Shown here one piece after another: positions 17,047 to 25,248 of a stretch of DNA of 64,000 nt. The DNA comes from Streptomyces nymphaeiformis (GTDB taxonomy: Bacteria; Actinomycetota; Actinomycetes; Streptomycetales; Streptomycetaceae): the NCBI RefSeq assembly GCF_014203895.1, contig NZ_JACHJY010000017.1:1-64000 (forward strand). The letters are read 5' to 3'. The notes beneath the pieces were generated by a model that was not told the DNA's origin, ran no database searches, and worked only from the letters and a program-made list of their open reading frames with translations. The position numbers and the translations under genes were made by a program. How positions within the stretch are numbered: the first letter of the stretch is position 1; every line of letters starts with the position of its first letter.

Positions 17047-18405
17047 ATGTCGGCCGACAGACCTGTCGGAGCACCGGGCGAGCTGACGCCAGATCCCTTT
17101 GCCATGGTCAGGACCCGTGGTTACGTCGGGCTCCTGGTCATGGCGGCGGCGCTCGGAGTGCCGATCTCGGCAGCCGCGTACGGCTTCCTCGCCCTGGTCA
17201 ACGAGCTCCAGCCGTGGACCTACACCGACCTGCCCAAGGCGCTGGGTTTCCAGGCAACCCCTCCCTGGTGGCCCCTGCCGCTGCTGGGTGTCGCAGGCCT
17301 GCTGGTCGGAGCGACCATCCGATACCTGCCCGGAATCGGCGGTCACAAGCCCGCGGAGGGGCTGTCGATGGCCGGCGCACCGAAGCCGCTCGAACTTCCC
17401 GGCATCTTCCTCGCCGCCGTGGCCTCGTTGGCCCTCGGTGCCGTCATCGGCCCCGAGGCACCGCTCATCGCCCTCGGCAGCGGCGCGGCCGTCTGGCTCG
17501 TACGCCTGGTCAAGCCGGACCTGCCGGAGCGGGGCGGGGCCGTGGTCGGCGCGGCCGGAAGCTTCGCCGCGGTCAGCACCCTGCTCGGGTCACCCATCAC
17601 CGGGGCGTTCCTCCTCATGGAGGCGTCGGGAATCGGCGGGCCGATGCTCGGGGTCGTCCTGGTGCCGGGCCTGCTCGCCGCCGGCATCGGCTCGCTCGTC
17701 TTCACCGGCCTGGACAACTGGACCGGTCTCGGCACGTACTCCCTGGCACTTCCGGAGGTCCCGCACGCCGACACGCCCGATGTCGCCGAGTTCGGCTGGG
17801 CACTCGTCATCGGACTGGTGGCGGCCCTCGTCGGCACGGGCATCCGGCGGCTCGCCCTCCTGGCGCAGCCCCGTGTCGAGCGGCGCCGGGTGACCGCCAC
17901 CGTCCTGATGGGGCTGGTGGTCGCAGGGCTCGCCATCGCCTACGCCGAAGGCACGGGGAAAGCCGCGGCCGAGGTGCTGTACTCGGGGCAGACCGCCCTC
18001 GGCCCGCTGATCGCGAACAGCGCGGAATACTCCGTCGGTACGTTGACCCTGCTCGTCGCGTGCAAGGGACTGGCGTACTGCGCCTCACTGAGCGCGTTCA
18101 GGGGAGGTCCGATCTTCCCGGCGATGTTCCTGGGTGCGGCGGGCGGTATCGCGCTGTCACACCTTCCTGGGCTGGGGCTCACCCCTGCGTTCGCGATGGG
18201 GATCGGAGCCATGTCGGTCACCATGCTCGGGCTCCCTCTGACCTCGGTGCTGTTAGCCACCCTGCTGCTGGGATCGCAGGGCCTCACCGTCATGCCGCTC
18301 GTCATCGTCACCGTCGTCGTCGCCTATGTCGTGTCGAAGCGACTCAGCCCGCCACCGGCCGGCGCGTCGCAGGCTCCCGCACACAGGGAACCGACGACGA
18401 GGTGA
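17047..18405 (+). CDS. ClC family chloride channel / H+-Cl- antiporter
   Basis: 452 aa from ATG 17047, preceded by AAGGAG with 9-nt spacing. Polytopic membrane protein. Family landmarks: the AVIGPEAPLIALGSGAAVWL segment (GxEGP-type filter region with the gating Glu; Ala replaces the usual Gly after Glu), GSPITGAFLLMEASG after it, and FRGGPIFPAMFLGAAGG in the second half (GxFxP-type filter). It moves chloride, probably in exchange for protons, across the cytoplasmic membrane. A TTA codon lies at 18253-18255, so translation should depend on the bldA tRNA. No operon partner is visible. Confidence 0.9.
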   Translation: MSADRPVGAPGELTPDPFAMVRTRGYVGLLVMAAALGVPISAAAYGFLALVNELQPWTYTDLPKALGFQATPPWWPLPLLGVAGLLVGATIRYLPGIGGHKPAEGLSMAGAPKPLELPGIFLAAVASLALGAVIGPEAPLIALGSGAAVWLVRLVKPDLPERGGAVVGAAGSFAAVSTLLGSPITGAFLLMEASGIGGPMLGVVLVPGLLAAGIGSLVFTGLDNWTGLGTYSLALPEVPHADTPDVAEFGWALVIGLVAALVGTGIRRLALLAQPRVERRRVTATVLMGLVVAGLAIAYAEGTGKAAAEVLYSGQTALGPLIANSAEYSVGTLTLLVACKGLAYCASLSAFRGGPIFPAMFLGAAGGIALSHLPGLGLTPAFAMGIGAMSVTMLGLPLTSVLLATLLLGSQGLTVMPLVIVTVVVAYVVSKRLSPPPAGASQAPAHREPTTR

Positions 18406-19189
18406 CATACCGTCAAGTGCCGCTTGGCGCAAGCGAGATCCGGTCCGATACCTACCATGGTTCTTGATCTCATTTCTTGATGGCATCGTGAGGACCAAGG
18501 GGCATCCTGGTCCGTTTCCGCTCGGCGCGTTCGTTCTGCTGCTGCCCGCCGAGCGGGGCGTGCACCACGGGCGTACACAAGGGACGCGCCTTCACTCGCT
18601 CGGCCGCCCGCCTGGTCTTGGTGATCATCGAGGGCGCCCCGGGGTCAGCCGTCGGCCCACCGGTCGGCTTCGTCGACGGCGATGCTCGTCAAGCCGGTGG
18701 TGGGCACCAGGCTGATCGCGGAGAGCGAGCACAAGCACCGCCGCGCCAAGGAGCCGTGCGAGCGCAAGACTTCCAGCGGACGGCCCACAATCCGCAGCGA
18801 ATACTCAACGTGACCTTCCTGGCACGGATCAGTCCTGCATGACGCGGCTTCGCCCCCCTACTCGGTGGCGCAGTCCTCCGGGCACGGACCGGACGGGCGC
18901 CGCCCTCCGCGCCGGCCCGGAGTGGGACGGGGAGGTCCGGAACGCAACGCGAGTACCTGGCCCGGACGGAGGACATCCCGATGACCGACGCGACCGAACC
19001 CCTTCGGGTCCGCCCTCATCCGAGCCCACGCGAACGCGCTACCTCCGGAAGGGCCGCCCGCGCCCGGGTGCCTCGGTCGAGCCATGCCTAGCACTCCCCC
19101 GCGGCCTACCTGGGCGGCGGCGACTCCTTCGACCGGGCATTGACCGACTCGCGGAGAAGTGCGCGACCGTGCCGGGCGCCCCGGCACGG
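18406..19189. other. Non-coding region with a possible DUF2252-like remnant
   Basis: Almost 800 bp without an intact gene. Around 19100-19165 (plus) the frame reads AYLGGGDSFDRALTD and, after a shift, AEKCA. This resembles the C-terminal end of DUF2252 proteins (GYLG..D.FD.A...FA..YA) and would be a decayed tail. The resemblance is from memory and short. Nothing else is recognised. Confidence 0.3.
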
Positions 19190-19519
19190 TCAGGAGTACC
19201 AGTCGGCCTCCACCGCCCGCGCCCGTCGGGGCACCTCCCGGGCGAGCATGGGCCTGCGTTCGCCACCCGCGAGCAGGATGCTTGCCGGATCGCCGCCGAG
19301 AGCGCCCGGGAGCGTCACCTCGACCTCGATGCCGCGAGGCGGGTCGGTGGGCAGGATTGTGGTCATCACCGCCGTCTGGGCCTGGTGGCCATGGACTCGG
19401 GCGGCAGCGACCTGCTTCCCGTCCACGAGGAGCTCCAGCTGCCGCGTCCCGCCCATCCGCAGGCCCACCGTGACCGAGCAGCCTGCGTGCTCGGTATGAA
19501 AGTGATACTCGCGGCCCAT
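19190..19519 (-). CDS. Hypothetical protein (109 aa)
   Basis: ATG 19519 (MGREYHFHTEHAG) is preceded by GGGAGGCGACC, a clear ribosome binding site; an in-frame ATG 45 bp upstream lacks one. The protein is a small beta-rich domain: SVTVGLRMGGTRQLELLVDG, then GKQVAAARVHGHQAQTAVMT and GIEVEVTLPGALGGDP. No signal peptide or transmembrane segment is seen. Codon use fits a real gene. I do not recognise the family; the strand pattern suggests a single beta sandwich. Confidence 0.6.
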   Translation of the reverse strand: MGREYHFHTEHAGCSVTVGLRMGGTRQLELLVDGKQVAAARVHGHQAQTAVMTTILPTDPPRGIEVEVTLPGALGGDPASILLAGGERRPMLAREVPRRARAVEADWYS

Positions 19520-19826
19520 GGTCGCCTCCCTGAAGCGCCTGGCGACAAATCCCTTTCCCTTCATCGTGGCACTGCATGATGGCTGCGGCAGCCCTGGATA
19601 TCGCTCCCGCGGTCGTCACCGTGATCCCCACCCGCTACGCCACCTCTCAACCGACCGCACCACCGTCGCCAAACACGGCGGGGCGCTGCCGTCGTCCCTC
19701 TCGGACGACGACAGCCATCGCGACCAGATCGCCGCGCCTCCCATGGGTCTTCGGCCATCTCCGGGGCCTGCTGCCCGAGCCGGCTTCGAGCCTCGCCAGT
19801 TCGGAGCGACGACACCGACCCGGTGG
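19520..19826. other. Intergenic region
   Basis: About 300 bp between the 109-aa gene and a small ORF. No gene, remnant or strong hairpin recognised. Confidence 0.35.
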
Positions 19827-19937
19827 TCACTCGTCTTCGCCCTCGGTCAGGTGCTCCATTAGTCGCTCCAGGATCTCCCCTGAGAGAGCCGGCGCCCGCT
19901 GCAACCAGTGATCAAGCCACTCTGCATCCGACATCAT
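19827..19937 (-). CDS. Small ORF (36 aa), conserved-looking
   Basis: Minus-strand ATG 19937 (or 19934) to TGA 19827 reads MMSDAEWLDHWLQRAPALSG and then EILERLMEHLTEGEDE. The WLDHWLQRAP...LS..... pattern with an acidic end is like very short proteins I associate with Streptomyces genomic islands near integrases; this is memory, not a search. Codon third positions include several A/T bases (CTT, GAT, CTA), unlike its neighbours, as in acquired DNA. It lies just before the ALDH 3' end and the integrase. Confidence 0.45.
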   Translation of the reverse strand: MMSDAEWLDHWLQRAPALSGEILERLMEHLTEGEDE

Positions 19938-19985
19938 GCCTGGTCAGCCACCTTTCATGTCTACGGACTTTCATCAGACTCCGCG

Positions 19986-20114
19986 CACAGTGCTTTCGGA
20001 GGAACTAAGCAATCCGGCATAGGTCGCGAGACCCACAAGATGATGCTGGAGCACTACCAGTGGACCAAGAATCTACTGGTGAGCTACTCACCGAAGAAGC
20101 TCGGCTTCTTCTAA
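19986..20114 (+). pseudogene. Aldehyde dehydrogenase 3' end (remnant A)
   Basis: HSAFGGTKQSGIGRETHKMM followed by LEHYQWTKNLLVSYSPKKLG-FF and TAA is the last 42 residues of an NAD-dependent aldehyde dehydrogenase of the AcoD/AldB kind (HAAFGGYKQSGIGRETHK is the family wording). Nothing upstream is ALDH-like, so only the tail exists. A perfect 13-bp terminator hairpin follows at 20125. Two more ALDH tails with similar wording are at 30418-30480 and 58587-58649. Confidence 0.85.
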
Positions 20115-20124
20115 GGGCACGAAA

Positions 20125-20164
20125 AGAGGCGCCTGACCTGGGCTTTCGCCCGTCAGGCGCCTCT
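20125..20164. terminator. Strong hairpin terminator behind ALDH tail A
   Basis: AGAGGCGCCTGAC (20125-20137) pairs perfectly with GTCAGGCGCCTCT (20152-20164), with an inner GGGC/GCCC. A related hairpin follows ALDH tail B at 30494-30529. It also stands between convergent ALDH and integrase genes. Confidence 0.85.
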
Positions 20165-20276
20165 CGCTCGCCCCGTTTGACGAGGGGTCGCGTTTACGCC
20201 GAAACTCCCAGTTCATCCCACCGGTATCCCGCTCCCGACCAGCTCTTCCGGACCAGTCACGGACCAAAACTCCGTC

Positions 20277-21524
20277 TCACCTCGCGGCCTCACCCCGACT
20301 GACTCGGTCCCACTCCTCCATGGACTGCTCGATGAGGCGGTTGGCCTGCTCCCGCACGCCGTCCAGGAACTTGGCGTAGTGGCGGAAGAGAACCTCGATG
20401 CTCTGACCCGCGCGGCGAGCGCATTCAGCCGGGTCCACACCGGAGTACAACCAGAACGAGATGCCGGCGTGCCGGAGATCGTAGGGCCGCTTGGCCAGCC
20501 CGGAGGTGAGTTCCATGCGCGTGAGCACGTACTCCCGAGCCCGCGCCCACGTCGTGCCATAGGCCGCTGGGTCCACGTAGTTGCCGGCCTGGTTCCGGAA
20601 CAGCCGGCCGTCCGGTGCCACACCGAAGCGGTCGATGTGTGCACGGAGTACACGCACGAACCGCGGCGGGATGGGTACGGGCCGAGTCGCGGTAGCCGCG
20701 CGGCGCTTGAGCGAGTGGACCTCATGCACGGCGCCGTCATCCGTCCAGTCCTTGCCTGCGGTGACGACGACGCCGGACAGGTTGAGCATGCCCCACCCGG
20801 TCTCGGGTAGATGGCACTGCTCGAGCCGGAGGTGAATGGCCTCTGCCGGCCGCATCGCCGCGTAGTACATGCAACCGAAGAATGCCTCCAGATGAGGGCC
20901 GCGCCCGCGCTGCTGAGCAACCGCTGCGAGTAGCCGAGTAACCTGTGCCGGATTGGGAACGGCTGCCGGATCGACCTCCTCATTGACGGCCGGGGCGTTC
21001 CATCGAAGGCTGTTGAGGGGATTCTCCGCGAAGTAACCTTTTTCGACTGGCGAGTTGAGCACTTCGTTTAACGCAGCCCGCTTGCGTCGTGCCGTCTTGG
21101 CGGCAGCCTTCTTGCCATCCAGCTTGCGACACAGGGCGTCCAGCGCATGTCGCAGCACGTCCGCTTCCGCGAGAGCGCTGACAGGCAGGGAGTTCCGCTT
21201 CATCCAGTCCAGGGCCCTCCGCCACTCCTCCTTCGGCTCCTCACCCCATGCGTTCTTGTTGAACGCCCACGAGTACAAGGCGCGCCGCAGTGATCGCGGC
21301 TCCGAGTAGGTTGCACCCGGCAATACGAGGGCAGGCGTGATGGTGGCGAATGCATCGGCCAGGGTGCGGCGGGTGTTGCCCGGCGTGCGGTCCCATCGCT
21401 GATCGAGGTATTCGTGAGCGAGGTCGTACCATGAGCTCTTTCCGACCTCTCGGCGCTGACCACGAGTTGGACGGTCCTGCGCAACGGCGAAGCTCCTGGT
21501 AGACGGGTTCTCGACCAAGATCAC
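20277..21524 (-). CDS. Tyrosine site-specific integrase, 5' end replaced by IS sequence
   Basis: The 415-aa frame has a phage-integrase C-terminal domain: YAAMRPAEAIHLRLEQC (box I Arg), a central KRR segment, RPYDLRHAGISFWLYSG (box II) and RRAGQSIEVLFRHYAKFL with the Tyr nucleophile. Residues after about 30 (SSWYDLAHEYLDQRW) begin the SAM-like core-binding domain. The first residues are encoded by the left end of an IS (21456-21524), so the native N-terminal arm-binding domain, usually about 100 residues, is lost. It may be inactive. It lies beside an ALDH 3' end with terminator, possibly its old attachment context. Confidence 0.8.
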   Translation of the reverse strand: MILVENPSTRSFAVAQDRPTRGQRREVGKSSWYDLAHEYLDQRWDRTPGNTRRTLADAFATITPALVLPGATYSEPRSLRRALYSWAFNKNAWGEEPKEEWRRALDWMKRNSLPVSALAEADVLRHALDALCRKLDGKKAAAKTARRKRAALNEVLNSPVEKGYFAENPLNSLRWNAPAVNEEVDPAAVPNPAQVTRLLAAVAQQRGRGPHLEAFFGCMYYAAMRPAEAIHLRLEQCHLPETGWGMLNLSGVVVTAGKDWTDDGAVHEVHSLKRRAATATRPVPIPPRFVRVLRAHIDRFGVAPDGRLFRNQAGNYVDPAAYGTTWARAREYVLTRMELTSGLAKRPYDLRHAGISFWLYSGVDPAECARRAGQSIEVLFRHYAKFLDGVREQANRLIEQSMEEWDRVSRGEAAR

Positions 21525-21544
21525 CCATGTCCGCCAGGAGCTTC
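21489..21544 (+). promoter_or_regulatory. Conserved IS hairpin (remnant copy)
   Basis: GAAGCTCCTGG / CCAGGAGCTTC, the same structure as at 9509-9564, in front of GTGTGCTTGTCTACCC. It is retained although the element is dead. Confidence 0.6.
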
Positions 21545-21560
21545 GTGTGCTTGTCTACCC

Positions 21561-21602
21561 TTCCCCAAGCTCTCGGCTTCGCTCGAGCAGGGGAGACCCC
21601 AT
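21561..21602 (+). repeat. Dispersed short repeat, copy A (about 43 bp)
   Basis: TTCCCCAAGCTCTCGGCTTC continuing GCTCGAGCAGGGGAGACCCCAT interrupts the first codons of the IS transposase remnant. The same sequence, inverted and with three small differences, interrupts another IS copy at 48245-48287. GAGC/GCTC and CCCC/GGGG blocks make it partly self-complementary. Confidence 0.8.
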
Positions 21603-21702
21603 TCGATCGACCTGTCCACCCGCACCCTTCAGTACCTAGTGCCGCATCAGACAACGTTCGCCCCGTGCGTCGCACCGATGCGAGGGGGTGGAAGATAGCC
21701 CC

Positions 21703-22056
21703 GTGAGCTTCGATCTTGCGGTTCTGGCGATGGACGAATCGGCTGACGCTGCGGCGGCGCGTGCGATGTTCGATCGGTGCACCTCTGACCACCACGACGA
21801 GGGTGAGTTGGATGAGCGAGTGGTTGGGTTCTATGAGCGGCTGCGCTCGCTGTTCCCAGACCGTCCCCCTTTCGCCGCAGAGTCGCCGTGGATGTCGACG
21901 CCGCTGATGATCGGTATCGACCACGTGATCATGAATCTGAGCTTCTCGTCGCGGAGCGGCGCGGCAATCAAGGCGATCGAGGAGCTTGCAGCGGAGTTCC
22001 GCCTGGTCATCTGGGATCCGCAGTCCCAGGACGCCCATCCGCCGGGGCGTGATTGA
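21703..22056 (+). CDS. Passenger gene in IS630: small protein, possibly immunity-like
   Basis: 117 aa from GTG 21703 (VSFDLAVLAMDES), with ATG 21688 as alternative. The pattern S-[FY]-DLAV-W/L..., an LDERV-x-G-F-Y-x-x-L-x-x-L-F-P block, ESPWMSTPL, and a LAAEF-R-LVIWDPQSQ end is that of a broad actinobacterial family often found beside polymorphic toxins. An immunity role is inferred from memory, not shown here. It is convergent with the transposase with a 17-bp gap and lies wholly inside the inverted repeats, so it travels with the element. No toxin partner is seen. Confidence 0.65.
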   Translation: MSFDLAVLAMDESADAAAARAMFDRCTSDHHDEGELDERVVGFYERLRSLFPDRPPFAAESPWMSTPLMIGIDHVIMNLSFSSRSGAAIKAIEELAAEFRLVIWDPQSQDAHPPGRD

Positions 22057-22073
22057 CCAGGCGCTCTTTCGAT

Positions 22074-23231
22074 TCAGGCGATGTTCGCCCTGCTGACGAC
22101 GCTGCGGAGGCGCTCGTCCTGGGCATGCCTGTTCCGCCAGATGATGTAGCGGCGGATCATGCTGCCCTGGGCCTTGTGGCTGGCGTGGTCGGTGCCGTCG
22201 AGAGCGAAGTAGCGAAGAGCGGTGAACTGGGCCTCGATGCGGTTGAGCCAGGAGCTGTTGGTCGGGGTGTAGGCGATCTCCACGTTGTTTGCCTCGGCCC
22301 AGGTCCCGACCCGTTGGCACCGCTTGGTGGTCAGGTGGGGTGAGTAGTTGTCGCAGACGATCGCGATGCGTAAGTCCATCGGGTGCAGCGAGCGCAGGTA
22401 TCGGCAGAACTCCAGGAACTTCGAGCGGTTCTTCGGTTTCTTGATGTGGCCGTAGAGCTGGTCCTTGGCCAGGTCGTAGGCGGCGAACAGGTGCCGGACG
22501 CCGTGCGGGCGGTTGCAGGTGGCGCGTCGGCGGGGACGGGGTTCGCGATCCGGGTCCTTGTGCCGGCCGCCGCGTTCGGCCCACTGCCGTCCGGGGTGGG
22601 GCTGGAGATTGAGGGGGCCGAACTCATCCATGCAGAAGATGACTTCGGGCTCGCCTTCCTCGGGTATGACCTCGCCGTCGGCGATCGCGTAGAGGTGCTC
22701 GACCCGGGCCTTCTTCGCCTCGTAGTGGGGGTCTTTCGAGGTCTTCCAGGTCTTCAGGCGTTGAAAGGAGACGCCTTCCTCGCGGAGCAGGATGCGCAGG
22801 CCCTCGTGGCTGATGTCGTCGACCACCCCCTCGGCGACCAGGAAGTCCGCCAGCTTGGCCAGGCTCCAGGTCGAGAACGGCAGGCCGTGCTCGGCCGGCC
22901 TGGACTTGGCGATCTTCTTGATCTCACGGCGCTTCGGGAGGCTGAAGGTTCTCGGCCGGCCGCCCTTGTACTTCGGGTAGAGCGAGCCGAAGCCGCCGGC
23001 GTTGAAGTTGTGGATCACATCCCGGACCCGGTCCGGGCTGGTGAACGTCACTTCGGCGATCTTCGCCACCGGCATCCCCTGCGCAGACAGCAGCACCATC
23101 TGGGCCCGCCGCCAGGTCACCACCGACCCGGTGCCCCTGCGGATGATCCGCAGCAGGCGCCGCCCCTCGGCGTCATCAATCTCCCCGACCTGCACGCGCC
23201 CAGCCACATGATCATTCTGGACGTCTGGCAC
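22074..23231 (-). CDS. IS630 family transposase
   Basis: 385 aa and apparently intact. N-terminal HTH region: MVLLSAQGMPVAKIAEVTFT. The DDE domain has IFCMDEFGPLNLQPHPG (D1), RIAIVCDNYSPHLTTKR (D2) and TNSSWLNRIEAQFTALRYF (E), the order and spacing of IS630/Tc1-mariner transposases. It cuts and pastes the element at TA sites. The first 15 residues (MPDVQNDHVAGRVQV) may not be used; a start further in would leave the DDE domain complete. Confidence 0.9.
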   Translation of the reverse strand: MPDVQNDHVAGRVQVGEIDDAEGRRLLRIIRRGTGSVVTWRRAQMVLLSAQGMPVAKIAEVTFTSPDRVRDVIHNFNAGGFGSLYPKYKGGRPRTFSLPKRREIKKIAKSRPAEHGLPFSTWSLAKLADFLVAEGVVDDISHEGLRILLREEGVSFQRLKTWKTSKDPHYEAKKARVEHLYAIADGEVIPEEGEPEVIFCMDEFGPLNLQPHPGRQWAERGGRHKDPDREPRPRRRATCNRPHGVRHLFAAYDLAKDQLYGHIKKPKNRSKFLEFCRYLRSLHPMDLRIAIVCDNYSPHLTTKRCQRVGTWAEANNVEIAYTPTNSSWLNRIEAQFTALRYFALDGTDHASHKAQGSMIRRYIIWRNRHAQDERLRSVVSRANIA

Positions 23232-23313
23232 CGCCCGGCGCAGCGACCGGGCGAGGCGTCAGGACGAGGCAAACGTTGCTTGATACGGCACTAGAGCACT
23301 TCCGACACACGCC

Positions 23314-23496
23314 CTAGCCGTCCAACGTCCAGTCCGTGACCTCGGGCATGTCCACGCCGTGCTCGCGGATCCACGCGTGGTGGCGCTGCAGGGCGTCCGC
23401 TATGCACTGGCGTACCCCGGCCGCGCGGTCGGCGAGGCCGGGGAGCTGGAATCCCTCGGCGCGACCGTACGGCTCCGGCACGCCGCCAGGGAACAC
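23314..23496 (-). pseudogene. Phosphoketolase 3' end (remnant)
   Basis: The frame ends LPGLADRAAGVRQCIADALQ followed by RHHAWIREHGVDMPEVTDWTLDG and a stop. Xylulose-5-phosphate/fructose-6-phosphate phosphoketolases end with a D.P.-.-.....-.-H-.-Y/W-I-.-.-HG-.-D-.-PE-.-.-.-W block, and the match in order is good. About 45 residues remain; the sequence before them is not phosphoketolase-like. It is a tail fragment, like the ALDH ends in this region. Confidence 0.55.
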
Positions 23497-23522
23497 GGGC
23501 GGCGACCCGGCCGCCTCGCGAG

Positions 23523-23783
23523 GCGGCCGACACGGGCCGCGGCGACGTCCTCCTCGAACTGGCGCGGCAATACGCCGCCAGCGGCGCGTACCCGTGGGAG
23601 CAGTGCGAGCCCTGGGGCATGGAGCCGGACGGCCACCCGTCCGGCCCCTGGTCCGGCACCGTCACGGAGGCGGACCGGCGGCACGCGCGGTCGCGTCCCG
23701 CCGGTGACGGAGACCGGCCGCGGCCCGCCGTGTCGCGCGTGACACAGGGTGACGATACCCGTATGTTTGATTACGTCCCGTAA
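23523..23783 (+). pseudogene. C-terminal fragment of an unrecognised protein
   Basis: One plus frame (ending TAA at 23781-23783) reads LLELARQYAASGAYPWEQCE followed by PWGMEPDGHPSGPWSGTVTEADRRHAR. This has the composition and GC3 pattern of real coding DNA but no start codon with a ribosome binding site. It is most likely the 3' end of a gene whose front was lost at the IS630 side. Family not recognised. Confidence 0.35.
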
Positions 23784-23865
23784 CTCTACCGCACGGGGTG
23801 GACCGCGCTCCGGGGTCGGCCGTACACCGCCGCCCCACCGGCGGCACGCCCGCCAGGAGGTGCCG

Positions 23866-25248
23866 GTGATCGACCGTATCTGGCTTCAACCACCCCTCGC
23901 CATGGCCCGGTTGGGTTCCTCGCCGATGCCGTGCGACAACTACCGCTACGGACCCAGCGACCTGACCCCGCGCGGTACGGGCAAGACCACCGTGGAACCG
24001 GTGGAGAGCCTCGACCTCGCCGCCGACGGCACCCTGACCACGCGGATGCCGCAGAAGGTCCGGTTCAAGGACGCGGACGGCTGGCGGCCGGTGTGCCCGT
24101 TCTTCGAGGTGCACGGCAGCTGGACCACCGCCGACGGCGAGCAGCGCACGGGGGTCCTCACCGCCGACGTGCTCGCCGGCTTCGGGCTGGGCCTCGGCGA
24201 CGTGCGCTGGCAGGTCTCCGTCGCCAACCTCAAGGCCCACCACATCACCCAGCAGCAGGACGACCGCGTCGAGGCCCGGGCCGAGGTCCGTGGCGACGAC
24301 CACCAGCGGCACCCGCTCGCCGGGCACTCCCCGCAGGGCGCCGCCAACCCGCTCGTCCCGGCCGACAAGTCCCTCCCGCTCGGCTCGGTCCAGGTGCCCG
24401 CACCGAACGCCGAACTCCCTGAGCTCCGGCTACGGTTCACCCCGGGGAAAGGATTGGTGTACGGGCCGACGAACCTGGCCGAGCTCGCCGCGAACACCGG
24501 GTACCAGCTCCCGCAGGAGCGGCTCATCCTCAATCCGGCCGCGCCGTGGTGCCGGTTGAGGCTCAGTGACATCAGCGACGATGAACGGACCTCGCCCCCA
24601 GGCCTGTTCGCGGGCGCGGAGCGGCAGATCCAGGCCAGTCTGGGCATGGTCGACGACATCTGCGACGGCACGGTCGCCGTGACCCTGCCGGGAGGTCTCA
24701 CCGCCACCGCCCGCATCGTGGTCAGCCCGCCCGACTTCGCACCGGACCGCAGGCCCTTCGTCTCCCTCGCGGACGGACTCGCCGACCGGGTCAAGCGCGC
24801 CGAAGTGAGCGACCCCTCTTACGTCGCCGACGAGGGACAGACCGCGCTGGAGATCCGTGATCTCTTCGAACGGGTCCTCGAAACGATGGGCAACATGAAC
24901 GTGGACGTGCAGAACCAGCGCGTCCTCGACACCTACGAAGGGGTCGCGTGGACGGTTCCCGAACCGCTGACCGGCGTTCTCCTCGCGCTCACCGACCGCG
25001 GTCGTCGGCGCCACCGCCGCTTCGTCGCCCTCGAGGCTCTGGAAGACATGGTGCGTGAGCAGCCCGATCTGCTCGACCGCGTGGTACGGCCGCCGGCCGA
25101 GGACCTGCCGCCCAGCTACACCGACCGCCGCATGCCGATCGGGATGCGCGGTGCCGACGCTGGACCGCTGCACCTGACCCGACGGCAGTACGACCTGCTG
25201 ACCGCCTGGGCCCAGGGCCTGCGTGACAGGACGGAGCCGGGCACGTGA
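23866..25248 (+). CDS. LodA/GoxA-like protein (N-terminal-half type), first gene of cofactor-enzyme operon
   Basis: 460 aa from GTG 23866 with AGGAGG at 23855-23860. The opening IDRIWLQPPLAMARLGSSP recalls the P-x-(I/L)-x-x-AR-(V/L)-G-x-S-x start of LodA-type CTQ oxidases, and RFKDADGWRPVCPFFEVHG is like their F-x-D-x-x-G...R-x-F-x-(V/I)-x-G segment. The middle and C-terminal parts (GMVDDICDGTVAVTLPGG, NVDVQNQRVLDTYEGVAWTV) have no motif I can assign. No signal peptide. It ends in a GTGA overlap with the radical SAM gene, so it should be made together with it. I infer it to be one subunit, or the first half, of a split LodA-like enzyme. Confidence 0.6.
   Translation: MIDRIWLQPPLAMARLGSSPMPCDNYRYGPSDLTPRGTGKTTVEPVESLDLAADGTLTTRMPQKVRFKDADGWRPVCPFFEVHGSWTTADGEQRTGVLTADVLAGFGLGLGDVRWQVSVANLKAHHITQQQDDRVEARAEVRGDDHQRHPLAGHSPQGAANPLVPADKSLPLGSVQVPAPNAELPELRLRFTPGKGLVYGPTNLAELAANTGYQLPQERLILNPAAPWCRLRLSDISDDERTSPPGLFAGAERQIQASLGMVDDICDGTVAVTLPGGLTATARIVVSPPDFAPDRRPFVSLADGLADRVKRAEVSDPSYVADEGQTALEIRDLFERVLETMGNMNVDVQNQRVLDTYEGVAWTVPEPLTGVLLALTDRGRRRHRRFVALEALEDMVREQPDLLDRVVRPPAEDLPPSYTDRRMPIGMRGADAGPLHLTRRQYDLLTAWAQGLRDRTEPGT

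Larger units (their letters stand above)
21456..21636 (+). mobile_element. IS left-end remnant (relative of the 9.5-kb and 48-kb IS)
   Basis: It carries CCACGAGTTGGACGGTCCTG, which the 48-kb IS has inside its left end, then the hairpin (21489-21544), GTGCTTGTCTACCC and the first transposase codons. It is interrupted by a 43-bp repeat and then cut by the IS630 at 21637. It has truncated the integrase 5' end. No transposase function remains. Confidence 0.75.
21637..23293. mobile_element. IS630-family element with passenger gene
   Basis: Left end TAGTGCCGCATCAGACAACG and right end (reverse complement TAGTGCCGTATCAAGCAACG) form an imperfect 22-bp inverted repeat, 19 of 22 matching, and each ends in TA, the target dinucleotide of IS630/Tc1 elements. 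It is about 1.66 kb, long for the family, because a second gene lies beside the transposase. It inserted into the IS remnant at 21456-21636. Confidence 0.85.
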
